Below are positions 7,573 to 15,233 of a stretch of DNA of 64,000 nucleotides, in pieces. The position numbers were made by a program, and so were the translations under genes. The stretch comes from CAYMMX01 sp964391675 (lineage in GTDB: Bacteria; Cyanobacteriota; Vampirovibrionia; Gastranaerophilales; Gastranaerophilaceae): NCBI GenBank assembly GCA_964391675.1, contig CAYMMX010000005.1, positions 124,001 through 188,000 on the forward strand. The letters are read 5' to 3'. Position 1 is the first letter of the stretch. Every line of letters starts with the position of its first letter. Under the pieces are notes generated by a model that searched no databases, was not told the DNA's origin, and saw only the letters and a program-made list of their open reading frames with translations.

Positions 7573-7929
7573 ATGGAAGAAATGAACTTAAGAAATTATG
7601 CATATTTAGGAGATGCCGTTTGGGAACTTTTTGTAAGGAATAAAACTATTTTGCAAACCCAAAATTCAAAGGAATTACATAAAATTACAACTGAAAAAGT
7701 AAATGCAAAAATACAACATGAATTATTATTAAAGATACAACATCTTTTGAGTGAAGATGAAAATGAAATAGTGAGAAGAGCGAGAAATTTAACTGTTCCT
7801 ATAAGTAGAAAATCAAATCAATCTGATTATAGAATGGCAACAGCATTTGAAACATTAATAGGTTGGTGGTATAAAAATGATGTTTCCAGACTAAAGTATA
7901 TAGAAAAAACATTACAAGATTTTTTATAA
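7573..7929 (+). CDS. mrnC: Mini-III ribonuclease
   Basis: A 118-residue RNase III-fold domain without a double-stranded RNA-binding domain, the defining form of MrnC, which trims 23S rRNA precursor ends in Bacillus and is typical of Firmicutes and Cyanobacteria. The catalytic signature YLGDAVWELFVR is at residues 11-22, and the second acidic motif ATAFETLIGWWY lies near residue 93. Length matches the family. Divergent from the Spy-like gene across a 100-bp gap. The tRNA-Ala promoter follows closely. The start could be the ATG at 7573 or the one three codons later. Confidence 0.9.
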   Translation: MEEMNLRNYAYLGDAVWELFVRNKTILQTQNSKELHKITTEKVNAKIQHELLLKIQHLLSEDENEIVRRARNLTVPISRKSNQSDYRMATAFETLIGWWYKNDVSRLKYIEKTLQDFL

Positions 7930-7935
7930 AAAGTA

Positions 7936-7963
7936 TTTACAAAAAAAAATTAGGCCGTATAAT
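7936..7963 (+). promoter_or_regulatory. sigma-70-type promoter for the tRNA-Ala transcript
   Basis: TTTACA at 7936-7941 and TATAAT at 7958-7963 with a 16-nt spacer. Transcription would begin near 7970, about 100 nt before the tRNA. The -10 is a perfect consensus. Confidence 0.65.
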
Positions 7964-7973
7964 ATAAATTATA

Positions 7974-8060
7974 TTGGGAATTGGCTCAACTGCCCCAGGA
8001 CAAGGAAAATTGTTCGAAGTAGAATTAAAATCTCTACCAGTTAGCATGAAAATTAAATAA
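7974..8060 (+). other. tRNA-like relic or very short coding leader before tRNA-Ala
   Basis: Bases 7976-7992 match the 5' part of the downstream tRNA-Ala (8071-8087) at 15 of 17 positions, covering the acceptor end and D-arm, and a GTTCGAA resembling a T-loop follows at about 8013. The intervening part does not fold as a tRNA, so this looks like a decayed partial copy in the tRNA leader. Alternatively, a TTG-started frame reads about 28 codons (GIGSTAPGQGKLFEVEL...) to a TAA at 8058. Neither reading is proven. Confidence 0.3.
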
Positions 8061-8069
8061 TTTTAACGT

Positions 8070-8145
8070 GGGGGATTGGCTCAGCTGGTAGAGCACCTGC
8101 TTTGCACGCAGGGGGTCAGGAGTTCGAATCTCCTATCCTCCACCA
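8070..8145 (+). tRNA. tRNA-Ala (anticodon TGC)
   Basis: Full cloverleaf: acceptor GGGGGAT (8070-8076) with ATCCTCC (8135-8141), D-arm GCTC/GAGC, anticodon stem CCTGC/GCAGG around loop TTTGCAC (anticodon TGC), and T-arm AGGAG-TTCGAAT-CTCCT. The acceptor contains the G3-U70 wobble pair that identifies alanine tRNAs. A73 and CCA are encoded at 8142-8145, unlike the tRNA-Ser in this window. Confidence 0.97.
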
Positions 8146-8191
8146 TAAAACCTTCGAAAACCTTGCAAGTCAAGAGATTCGAAGGTTTTAT
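8145..8191 (+). terminator. hairpin downstream of tRNA-Ala
   Basis: Perfect 14-bp inverted repeat, arms 8145-8158 and 8178-8191 (ATAAAACCTTCGAA and its complement), starting at the last base of the encoded CCA. No long T run follows, so it may be a processing or weak termination structure. Confidence 0.55.
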
Positions 8192-8282
8192 AGTATAAAG
8201 CCCCGTGTGTGGCGGCACTTTTGGCTTATTAATTTTTCTGTATTTTTTCATGCAAGTTGAGTCTGCATAATTTTAACTTTCA

Positions 8283-8408
8283 CGTCACCCTGAATTTATT
8301 GACAAAGCAAATTGACAAACGAAGTGAGTCAAATGAGCCTGTCTTTCGCAAGGAACAGGGTCGCAAGGTCGTTCGCTGTTGAGATTCTGAAACAAGTTCA
8401 GAATAACG
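8283..8408. repeat. dispersed palindromic intergenic element (RHPELVSGS type)
   Basis: Begins CGTCACCCTGAATTTATT and ends AACAAGTTCAGAATAACG, imperfect inverted ends seen in palindromic repeats scattered through many bacterial genomes (Rickettsia-type RPE and similar). On the minus strand it translates as YSELVSESQ, the well-known spurious RHPELVSGS-like peptide. An inner CCTGT/ACAGG pair adds to the fold. Its GC content exceeds the surroundings. The open frame over it (8280-8474) is not a gene. Other copies in the genome are predicted but cannot be seen here. Confidence 0.7.
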
Positions 8409-8444
8409 TTGTGGAATAAAAGTCGGAAGTTGGTTTGACCTAAA

Positions 8445-8472
8445 GTGCACATTTCGTTCCGAAAAGGTGCAC
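8445..8472. repeat. short hairpin next to the palindromic element
   Basis: Outer arms GTGCAC (8445-8450 and 8467-8472) and inner arms TTTCG/CGAAA around a TTC loop. It lies in the same gene-free stretch (8146-8562), which otherwise shows no coding potential. Confidence 0.45.
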
Positions 8473-8562
8473 ACCAGAAATTTACAAATTCAACCTTTTA
8501 ACTTAGAAATCCAAACCTTTCAAACCAAAGAACGAATTGTGCAAGTATGTCCACCTTACAAA

Positions 8563-9288
8563 TCATTTTAATAATTTTGCCATTCTTTCCCACCAAGGAT
8601 TGTCAGGATCAATTGATTTTGACATTGGAATTACAGAATTTTCTTCATTTTTTATTTTTAATATATAATCTGTTACTTTTTTAATGGTTAAATTTGATTT
8701 ATCAAGTAATGAAAAACCATTTTTCTCATAAAATCTTTGCGCAGCTATTTCTGAACATAAAAACACATCAGTAAAATAGTTTTGTGCAGTTGTTAATATT
8801 TTATTAAGCATTATTTTACCTACACCTTGATTTCTATATTCTAAATCAGTATAACAATTCTGTATATAACCTGTTTTTAAATCTTTAAAACCATCTTTAG
8901 CTAAAATATCAATTTCGTCAAAATATTGCATATCGACAAAAGCTTTAATCTTTCCTTCTTGATCTTTCGCTATTAAAATAGTACTATTCCCATCTTCTTT
9001 GTTTATACAGTTAGTTAAAAATTTCTTAAGATATTTCAAGTGCATTTCTCTTGCTTCTTGGGATGGATTTCTTAAATGTTCCCAAGATTTAACCGATTTT
9101 AGCAATACATCTAATAAAAAGTCAAGGGTATTATCTAAATCACAAATATTCATTTCTTGTGCAAAAAGTTTTTTCCCTGTTTGGGTTTTAATAGTAAATG
9201 GACTAAGTGGATAATTTTTTGATTTAAAAACAGTATATTTACTATAATTATTAGTTTGTTTAGTATTAATTTGATTCAATGCTAACAT
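8563..9288 (-). CDS. GNAT-family N-acetyltransferase
   Basis: A 241-residue cytoplasmic protein whose central part (residues about 85-205) is a GNAT domain: IAKDQEGKIKAFVDMQYF (strand pair), then the acetyl-CoA-binding motif A LEYRNQGVGKIML near residue 152, and motif B-like FYEKNGFSLLDKS. Substrate unknown. The N-terminal 70 residues (LNQINTKQTNNYSKYTVF) are Asn-rich and polar, like several orphan proteins in the window. It stands alone between two noncoding stretches. Acetyltransferase assignment is secure, the substrate open. Confidence 0.8.
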   Translation of the reverse strand: MLALNQINTKQTNNYSKYTVFKSKNYPLSPFTIKTQTGKKLFAQEMNICDLDNTLDFLLDVLLKSVKSWEHLRNPSQEAREMHLKYLKKFLTNCINKEDGNSTILIAKDQEGKIKAFVDMQYFDEIDILAKDGFKDLKTGYIQNCYTDLEYRNQGVGKIMLNKILTTAQNYFTDVFLCSEIAAQRFYEKNGFSLLDKSNLTIKKVTDYILKIKNEENSVIPMSKSIDPDNPWWERMAKLLK

Positions 9289-9676
9289 ATCTAAGCTCTT
9301 TATAAAGTTTATAATTTTTTTATACGCCTACACATACTTTAAAACCCCTAAAAATAAAAGTTGCTACCCTCCTCGCCCCGTTATTAAAAGATTGTTACAA
9401 AAGCAAGTTATTATTCAACCTTGAATCCGGTTTGAGACGGTTTTATGATGTCGGTTCGGATCTCTCCCCCTGTACCTTCTCAAACTCTCTGACACTTTAA
9501 CTCAAACCATGTGAGAATCTACATGGGAACTACCAAGCGGAGCTTGGTCAAGTTCGAGCGGGAGCAAGCTGAAGGCGAAGGAGCTTTCTTTAGAGCAAGC
9601 AAAGTTTGTAAAAAGAAAGTCCGTAGACCTTTTAAACGCAAGCGACCTAGACAATCTCCTATTGCTCCAACATTAT

Positions 9677-9705
9677 AAAAAGGACCCAGAGAATAGGTTC
9701 TTTTT
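9677..9705 (+). terminator. terminator-like hairpin, plus strand
   Basis: Ten-base-pair stem AAAAAGGACC with GGTTCTTTTT (one G-U pair), 9-nt loop; the right arm ends in a T run. It faces the plus strand although no plus-strand protein gene precedes it. Confidence 0.5.
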
Positions 9706-9839
9706 ATTGCCTAAATCTGACCACGCAGGGGGCTTTGCAAAATTGGTTTTTATGATATTTAGAGAAAAATTCTGCAAATTCTCTTTTCGCAGAACAAAAA
9801 GACCCACTTTAAAACCTTTGTTTATCTATATTACCTGAT

Positions 9840-9871
9840 CTTAAGTGTTTTTATAAAAAACTTAAGTTTTT
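9840..9871 (+). terminator. terminator-like hairpin abutting the ilvA stop
   Basis: CTTAAGTGTTTTT (9840-9852) pairs with AAAAAACTTAAG (9855-9866) with one bulge, followed by TTTTTATTTTT on the plus strand. The stem could also protect the 3' end of the ilvA transcript arriving from the other side. Confidence 0.5.
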
Positions 9872-9875
9872 ATTT

Positions 9876-11075
9876 TTATCCTTTTAAAATATTATAACCT
9901 TGTGATTCTAATGCATTTTTGATTTCATTCAAATGTTCGTGATTTTTAGTTTCCATTGAAATTTTTAAGTAACATCCGTTTATATCTGTGTTTTTACCTC
10001 CCGGGGTGTGACGAACTCTTACAACATTTGCGCCATTGTCAGCAATAATGGTTGAAACTTCTTTTAACTGCCCTGGTTTATCAACTAATTCAATAGTTAA
10101 ATCGGATAATCTTCCGGAGGTTAAAAGCCCACGATGAATTACTCTAGATAGAATATTCACATCAATATTTCCACCTGAAACAATGCATGCAACATTTTTT
10201 CCTTGAATTGGAATTTTATTGAATAAAGCTGCAGCCACGGCAACTGCTCCTGCACCTTCAGATATTAGCTTTTGTTGTTCTATAAGTTGTAATATAGCTG
10301 TTGCAATCTCATCTTCCGTTACCGTAAAAATTTCATCTACATATTTTTCGCATAGACTAAAGGTTATAATCCCCGGGGTTTTAACAGCAATTCCATCAGC
10401 AATTGTAGAAACTTTTTCAAGTGAAGTTAAAGTATGTGTCTCAAAAGCATTAAACATGCTTGGAGCCCCTTCCGACTGAACGCCATAAACTTTGCAATTA
10501 GGATTAATACTTTTTATGCATACTGCAATACCTGCAATAAGTCCACCACCACCAATAGGAACAACAACAGCATCTAGATTTGGCAATTGCTCAAACAGTT
10601 CAAGACCGATTGTGCCTTGACCGGCAATAACCATTTCGTCATCGAACGGGTGAACAAAAGTAGCACCGGTTTCTTTGTAATATTTTACAGCGGCATTATA
10701 AGCATCATCATATACCCCATCTATTAATTTAATTTCAGCACCATAGTTTCTTGTAGCTTCTATTTTAGAAATAGGTGCTGTACTTGGTATAAATATTGTC
10801 GATTTAATATTATTTATTTGTGCAGATAGTGCAACTCCTTGTGCATGATTACCTGCAGAACAAGCAACAACACCTCTTTCTTTTTGTTCATCTGTAAGTT
10901 GAGAAATTTTATAAAACGCACCCCTGATTTTAAAAGCACCCGTTGTTTGTAAATTTTCACATTTTAAATATATATTATTATTTGTATCAAGGTTTGGTGC
11001 AAATATTAAATCTGTTTTTCTAATATTTCCATCTAAAACACTTGCAGCTTTTTTAATTTTTTCTAATGTTAGCAT
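9876..11075 (-). CDS. ilvA: threonine ammonia-lyase with C-terminal ACT domain
   Basis: A 399-residue PLP enzyme converting threonine to 2-oxobutanoate and ammonia. The PLP lysine lies in TGAFKIRGAFYK (near residue 48), the phosphate-binding glycine loop is VPIGGGGLIAG, and SACSAGNHAQGVA-like substrate-loop sequence is present. Residues about 325-399 form an ACT domain (LTIELVDKPGQLKEVSTI), the short TdcB/IlvA2 form rather than the long double-ACT form. The ATG at 11075 is chosen for its GGGAG site; an in-frame start 30 bases upstream lacks one. Whether it serves isoleucine synthesis or threonine catabolism cannot be told from context, since no ilv neighbours are present. Confidence 0.92.
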   Translation of the reverse strand: MLTLEKIKKAASVLDGNIRKTDLIFAPNLDTNNNIYLKCENLQTTGAFKIRGAFYKISQLTDEQKERGVVACSAGNHAQGVALSAQINNIKSTIFIPSTAPISKIEATRNYGAEIKLIDGVYDDAYNAAVKYYKETGATFVHPFDDEMVIAGQGTIGLELFEQLPNLDAVVVPIGGGGLIAGIAVCIKSINPNCKVYGVQSEGAPSMFNAFETHTLTSLEKVSTIADGIAVKTPGIITFSLCEKYVDEIFTVTEDEIATAILQLIEQQKLISEGAGAVAVAAALFNKIPIQGKNVACIVSGGNIDVNILSRVIHRGLLTSGRLSDLTIELVDKPGQLKEVSTIIADNGANVVRVRHTPGGKNTDINGCYLKISMETKNHEHLNEIKNALESQGYNILKG

Positions 11076-11200
11076 TGTTACTCCCATCTGAATTAATTTT
11101 AGCATGGAAAATTAATATTTCCATAATAACATACAAAAACAATTCTAATTTTTAGAAATGTTCTTTGGTACAGCGAGATTATTTCATATATTTTTAGTAA

Positions 11201-11932
11201 TTATTTCCCTAAAAAATCCAAAATAGCATTAATAATTGTTAATGGATGAGCTGGGCAGCCCGGAATATATAAATCAACTTGATATTTTTCCAAGAATTCA
11301 CGATTAATTTCTTCAGAGTTTTGAAAAATCCCTCCGCTTATTGCACAGGTACCTACCAAAATTATGATTTTAGGTTCTGGAATTGCAAAATAAGTATCTT
11401 TAAGAGCGTTAGCCATGTTTTTTGTAATAGGTCCCGTAATTACTATTCCATCAGCATGTCGGGGAGAAGCTACAAATTCAATTCCATATCTTCCCATATC
11501 AAAATTTGCATTTGAACAAGCGTTCAACTCCATTTCACAAGAATTGCAACCGCCTGCTGAAACTTGTCTTAGTTTTAAGGAATGTCCGAAAGTTTTTTTT
11601 ATAAATTCAGTAGATTTTATAGGGTCTAATTCACCTTTAGTAAGTAAATTTTGACAAGATGTCGAACCTATTTTATGATAATTTGTAAATTTTATGGTGC
11701 CCATTGAACAAACTCTTTCACATTCACCGCAAAAAATACACTTGCCTAAATCTATATATAAAGATTCTTCAATTGCATTTGTCGGACAAATATTTTTGCA
11801 TTCACCGCAATTTGTGCATTTTTTTACATCGATTAGAGGTAATCCGCGGAATTTTTCTTTTATGGTTGCTTTTTTAATATCTTTTATAACTTGATTTTTT
11901 TGTAATTTAATACATTTTATTGTTTTTAACAT
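11201..11932 (-). CDS. fused ferredoxin and hydrogenase-4/NuoB-like small subunit
   Basis: A 243-residue electron-transfer subunit. Residues 33-85 hold two 4Fe-4S ferredoxin motifs (C39, C42, C45, C49 and C65, C68, C71, C75), as in HyfH/HycF/NuoI. Residues about 118-243 are a HyfI/HycG/NuoB-type small subunit with GGCNSCEMEL (C129, C132), VGTCAISGG (C196) and YIPGCPAHP (C226), the ligand set for the proximal 4Fe-4S cluster. In E. coli Hyf these are two separate proteins, so this is a fusion. It is the last gene of the operon, 14 bp after the large subunit. The cluster ligands are intact although the partner large subunit lacks nickel ligands. Confidence 0.87.
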   Translation of the reverse strand: MLKTIKCIKLQKNQVIKDIKKATIKEKFRGLPLIDVKKCTNCGECKNICPTNAIEESLYIDLGKCIFCGECERVCSMGTIKFTNYHKIGSTSCQNLLTKGELDPIKSTEFIKKTFGHSLKLRQVSAGGCNSCEMELNACSNANFDMGRYGIEFVASPRHADGIVITGPITKNMANALKDTYFAIPEPKIIILVGTCAISGGIFQNSEEINREFLEKYQVDLYIPGCPAHPLTIINAILDFLGK

Positions 11933-11945
11933 AATTCACCTTTAT

Positions 11946-13373
11946 TTATAAATCAAACCCGCAATAAGAAAGGTCAAAACTCTTATTGCAAACAGGGAAA
12001 TTGGATATTTGTTCGTTGCGATTTGCAATTGCAAGTCCAAACCAATTATTAAATGACGGATCTTTAATTTTGTATGTCTGGATATTTCCATTTGCATCTG
12101 TAATTGCAGTATGAACTAGTTCACCTCGACAGGCCTCTGTAATAGAAGTTAAGAAGGAATCAGGGGCTAGATTTATTATTTGTTTTTCTATATTAATTTC
12201 TCCATTTAATTCTATTAAAAGGTTTTCGATAATCTCTTTTGATTTTTTAATTTCGATATACCTTATATAAAATCTTGAATGGACATCTCCGCCACCAGTT
12301 GTTAATATTTCAAAACTTTCATCATCAAATTTTCTTGCATCTGTTTTTATATTACAGGCTCTAGCCACAGGTCCAACCATTCCTATTTCTTTAGCGTGTT
12401 TTGTACTAATGATACCGGTACTTTCAAGCCTTGAGAGCACTGAAGCATTGTTATTCATTGCGTTCATCATTGCATCAACTCTAGCTTGTACTTCGATAAG
12501 CATTTTTGAAATTTTTTCTTTCATTTCATTATCAATATCGAAATTAACTCCTCCTATTTTTATTAGCCCTTTTCCGAATCGACTTCCACAAAGTTCAAGC
12601 ATTGTGTTAATTACTGTCGTTCTAGTGACGCCAAAAACCGCTGAGCCCATCTTGTATGCTATATCTTCCGATATAGCTCCCAAATTACCGATATGAATAG
12701 CAATCCTTTCCATTTCCAAAGCGATTTTTCTTATAATTTTTGATTTTTTATCAACGCTTATACCGGATAAACTTTCAATTGCCTGAGCAAATGTAATTGA
12801 ATAAGCAATAGTACTATCCCCACAAATTGACTCAACGAGTTGAATTGAAGGGAAATATTTTAACATTTTTTCAATTCCTCGATGCTGATAACCAAGTTGT
12901 ATTTCTAAATGATTAATTCTTTCAGAATTGCATAAAAATCTAAAATGCCCGGGTTCAATTATTCCTGCATGAACTGGACCAACTGCAACTTCGTGAGTTT
13001 GACTATCATCTGATTCTAGAAATTCATAACCTCCTTGTCTTCTTACAGGTTTTAACCAAGGATGATCTACCGGCTCGATTTTAAAGTTTTCGTAGATTTC
13101 TCTTTCAAACATATGTAATGCAGGATTTGTTGTTGTTATGGATTCATATTTGTTTTCAATATAGGAAGAAATGACAAAAAGTTTTGCTCTATTTTTAGAC
13201 ATTTCATTTTGAGTGAATACACAATATAACTTATTTCTTTCATCTTCTTTTAAAACAAAAAATTGTAAAACTCTCATTTTTTTTAGTACCAAATCAGTTC
13301 TAAGATTTTTAAAACTATCTACTGGTATTTCCGATATTTTTATAGTCTGATTGTTTTTAATCTCTAAATACAT
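11946..13373 (-). CDS. NuoCD/HyfG-like large subunit lacking nickel ligands
   Basis: A 475-residue fusion of a NuoC-like N-terminal domain (residues about 1-110) and a NuoD/hydrogenase large-subunit domain with HEVAVGPVHAGIIEPGHFRF, LGYQHRGIEKML and ERIAIHIGNLG. In group 4 NiFe hydrogenases nickel is held by CGxC and a C-terminal CxxC. Here the first site reads ICGDST (C184 present, S187 at the second Cys position). The C-terminus reads FPVCNKSFDLSYCGFDL (C462 and C471, not CxxC). It therefore looks like the energy-converting hydrogenase-related (Ehr) type and is unlikely to be a working hydrogenase. Overlaps the antiporter-like subunit gene by 10 bp. Confidence 0.87.
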   Translation of the reverse strand: MYLEIKNNQTIKISEIPVDSFKNLRTDLVLKKMRVLQFFVLKEDERNKLYCVFTQNEMSKNRAKLFVISSYIENKYESITTTNPALHMFEREIYENFKIEPVDHPWLKPVRRQGGYEFLESDDSQTHEVAVGPVHAGIIEPGHFRFLCNSERINHLEIQLGYQHRGIEKMLKYFPSIQLVESICGDSTIAYSITFAQAIESLSGISVDKKSKIIRKIALEMERIAIHIGNLGAISEDIAYKMGSAVFGVTRTTVINTMLELCGSRFGKGLIKIGGVNFDIDNEMKEKISKMLIEVQARVDAMMNAMNNNASVLSRLESTGIISTKHAKEIGMVGPVARACNIKTDARKFDDESFEILTTGGGDVHSRFYIRYIEIKKSKEIIENLLIELNGEINIEKQIINLAPDSFLTSITEACRGELVHTAITDANGNIQTYKIKDPSFNNWFGLAIANRNEQISNFPVCNKSFDLSYCGFDL

Positions 13374-14590
13374 TTTATGGCCTCCTGAATCAAATTATAA
13401 AGCCATTCAGGGATATAAAAGCCCAGAATTAAAACAAAAAATAACAAAATTGTTTGTGGCAGATAATATCTTATTGAAAGTTGGATTTTTTCTTTTAAAT
13501 TTGATGAAGAAAATGACATTTTAATCACTGACCTTATAATGCCGTATGCAACTACAGTTATCAAAAATAAAAATAATCCTATAAGAATATAGTGTTTACT
13601 AGCAAACAATTGTTTTAATATCAAGAATTTAGAAAAGAATATTGGAGAGGGAGGAACTCCGAGGATAAATACTCCGCAAAGTATCCAGAGCCATCCGCTC
13701 ACCCTATCAGATTCCAGTAATCCTTGAACTTTTAATACTTCTTTTGTTTTATATATATGCAATATATTTCCTGCAGTCATGAAAAATGATGATTTAATCA
13801 AAGAATGTGCTATTAAGTGTAAAATTGCTGCAAATAATCCAACACCCCCTAGCGCAATTCCAATAGAGATTATCCCCATATTCTCAATAGAAGAATAGGC
13901 TAACATTCTTTTATAATTCACGATTTTAAATACATAAATAGCGGTTATTCCTATTGAAAGAAATCCCATTGACAAAAGAAGAGTATGGGCATAATTATAT
14001 AATCCTGACAAATCCATTAATTTTGTATATCTTAAAATTACAAGAAAAGCAGAATTCAAAAGAGTTGCAGAAAGCATTGCTGAAACTGGTGATGGTGCTT
14101 CTGCATGGGCATCTGGAAGCCAAAAGTGAATCGGCGCCAGACCGGCTTTAGTGCCAAAACCTACCAAAATAAAGGCGTAAGACAATTTTAACCAAAACGA
14201 TTCAATTAATGTTGCATTCGCATATAAATTATTATAATAAAGTGAGTTTACTGTATTTGAGCCGATTAAAAGTAGTATTATACCAACAAAAGCCAATGAA
14301 ATTCCTATTGAACACAAAAAAACATACTTCCAAACAGCCTCTAACGAATATTCTGTTTTGCTTTGCAGAATCAAATAAGCACTTGTAAGAGTCGTCGCCT
14401 CGACAAATACCCAGGTTAAACCAAGGTGATTGCTTAAAATTGCGCCAACCATTGACAAGAAGAATAATGAAAAGATAATATTGTATTTCCAATCTTTTAA
14501 CCCTTGATAAATAACAACATTTATTGTAACAATAATCAAAACAGCTAAAAAAGTCATATTCAGGCTATCAAAAACAAAATAATTATTCAT
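13364..14590 (-). CDS. HyfF-like antiporter-type membrane subunit
   Basis: A 408-residue polytopic membrane protein of the Mrp/NuoL-M-N family. Signature segments are WVFVEATTLTSAYLI (the charged glutamate in TM5), GFGTKAGLAPIHFWLPDAHAEAPSPVSAMLS (the proton-channel lysine loop) and LAYSSIENMGII. It should pump protons or sodium in the membrane arm. The ATG at 14590 is used; a GTG three codons earlier is possible. Shorter than HyfB-type subunits, as expected for HyfF. It overlaps both operon neighbours. Confidence 0.85.
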   Translation of the reverse strand: MNNYFVFDSLNMTFLAVLIIVTINVVIYQGLKDWKYNIIFSLFFLSMVGAILSNHLGLTWVFVEATTLTSAYLILQSKTEYSLEAVWKYVFLCSIGISLAFVGIILLLIGSNTVNSLYYNNLYANATLIESFWLKLSYAFILVGFGTKAGLAPIHFWLPDAHAEAPSPVSAMLSATLLNSAFLVILRYTKLMDLSGLYNYAHTLLLSMGFLSIGITAIYVFKIVNYKRMLAYSSIENMGIISIGIALGGVGLFAAILHLIAHSLIKSSFFMTAGNILHIYKTKEVLKVQGLLESDRVSGWLWILCGVFILGVPPSPIFFSKFLILKQLFASKHYILIGLFLFLITVVAYGIIRSVIKMSFSSSNLKEKIQLSIRYYLPQTILLFFVLILGFYIPEWLYNLIQEAIKCI

Positions 14591-15233
14591 TGCAATCACA
14601 GTCTTTCAAATTACAAAGCTGACAAACATCAGGATTATGAAATCCCTGTTCAAATTTCCCAACTAAAAGACCAAGTGTAAATATAGCAATAAACACATCA
14701 AGCAAAACCCCCAAACTTATAATCATGGGCATCTCTTTGGCGACAGAGAAAGAAAGTAAGAATATTCCGTTCTCAAGCATAGCAAAACCTACCACGTGAG
14801 TTATTAATTTTTTCTTTGTTGTTATAAAGAAAAAGCTGATTATTATTGTTGAAATCGCTATCCCGAAATATAAAGTTGAAACATTATTTAAATATTCACT
14901 GTGAATATTTGATACAAGTAAACCACCTAAAAAAATGAAACTTGAAACCGCTAAAGAATAAAAATGCGGGAATCTTGGATCAGAGTCTCTTTTAATGTTA
15001 TTTTTCAATGCAACATGTTTTAAAAATCCCGGTACTAGAACAGCTTTTATGACAAATGTTTCTACTATCAAGAACAAGAACATCATTAATTCATGTTGAT
15101 GATGATAAAATATCGTAATTAAACAAAGCAAGCCACCTTGTACTCTTAGCATATTTATTTGTGCCAAAGTTCTGCTTGATGTAGCCATATAAAGAATAGA
15201 AAATCCAAATAATAAAACTAATAAAGTAATCAA
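14583..15233 (-). CDS. HyfE-like membrane subunit
   Basis: A 216-residue membrane protein with about six to seven hydrophobic helices, matching HyfE (NuoK-like with an extra N-terminal region). Segments FVIKAVLVPGFLKHV and VVGFAMLENGIFLLSF correspond to the conserved parts of HyfE. The cytoplasmic tail has CQLCNLKDCDC, an unusual four-Cys cluster at the extreme C-terminus that could bind a metal; this is not a normal HyfE feature as far as I know. TTG start at 15233 with a perfect GGAGG site, overlapping the HyfC-like stop as TTGA. Confidence 0.82.
   Translation of the reverse strand: MITLLVLLFGFSILYMATSSRTLAQINMLRVQGGLLCLITIFYHHQHELMMFLFLIVETFVIKAVLVPGFLKHVALKNNIKRDSDPRFPHFYSLAVSSFIFLGGLLVSNIHSEYLNNVSTLYFGIAISTIIISFFFITTKKKLITHVVGFAMLENGIFLLSFSVAKEMPMIISLGVLLDVFIAIFTLGLLVGKFEQGFHNPDVCQLCNLKDCDCNE

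Larger units (their letters stand above)
9289..9875 (+). other. 587-bp noncoding island with tandem hairpins and plus-strand terminators
   Basis: No credible ORF on either strand. Base composition is visibly more GC-rich from 9440 to 9660 than in flanking genes. Consecutive hairpins occur at 9507-9526 (CCATGT/ACATGG) and 9532-9548 (ACCAAGC-GGA-GCTTGGT), plus a longer pairing of GCTTTCTTT near 9583 with AAAGAAAG near 9614. Terminator-like hairpins follow at 9677-9705 and 9840-9871. A TATAAT at 9310-9315 lacks a clear -35. It may encode a structured RNA on the plus strand, or be a decayed repeat. I could not match it to RNase P RNA, tmRNA or SRP RNA. Confidence 0.35.

Noticed and set aside
8280..8474. 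64-codon minus-strand ORF (YSELVSESQ...)
   Set aside because: It lies inside the palindromic repeat and matches the known spurious RHPELVSGS-type translation; no ribosome site or conserved domain.
9289..9875. RNase P RNA, tmRNA or SRP RNA
   Set aside because: A GAAAGTCCG string near 9615 recalls RNase P, but the other conserved blocks are missing, and the ends do not match tmRNA or SRP RNA patterns.
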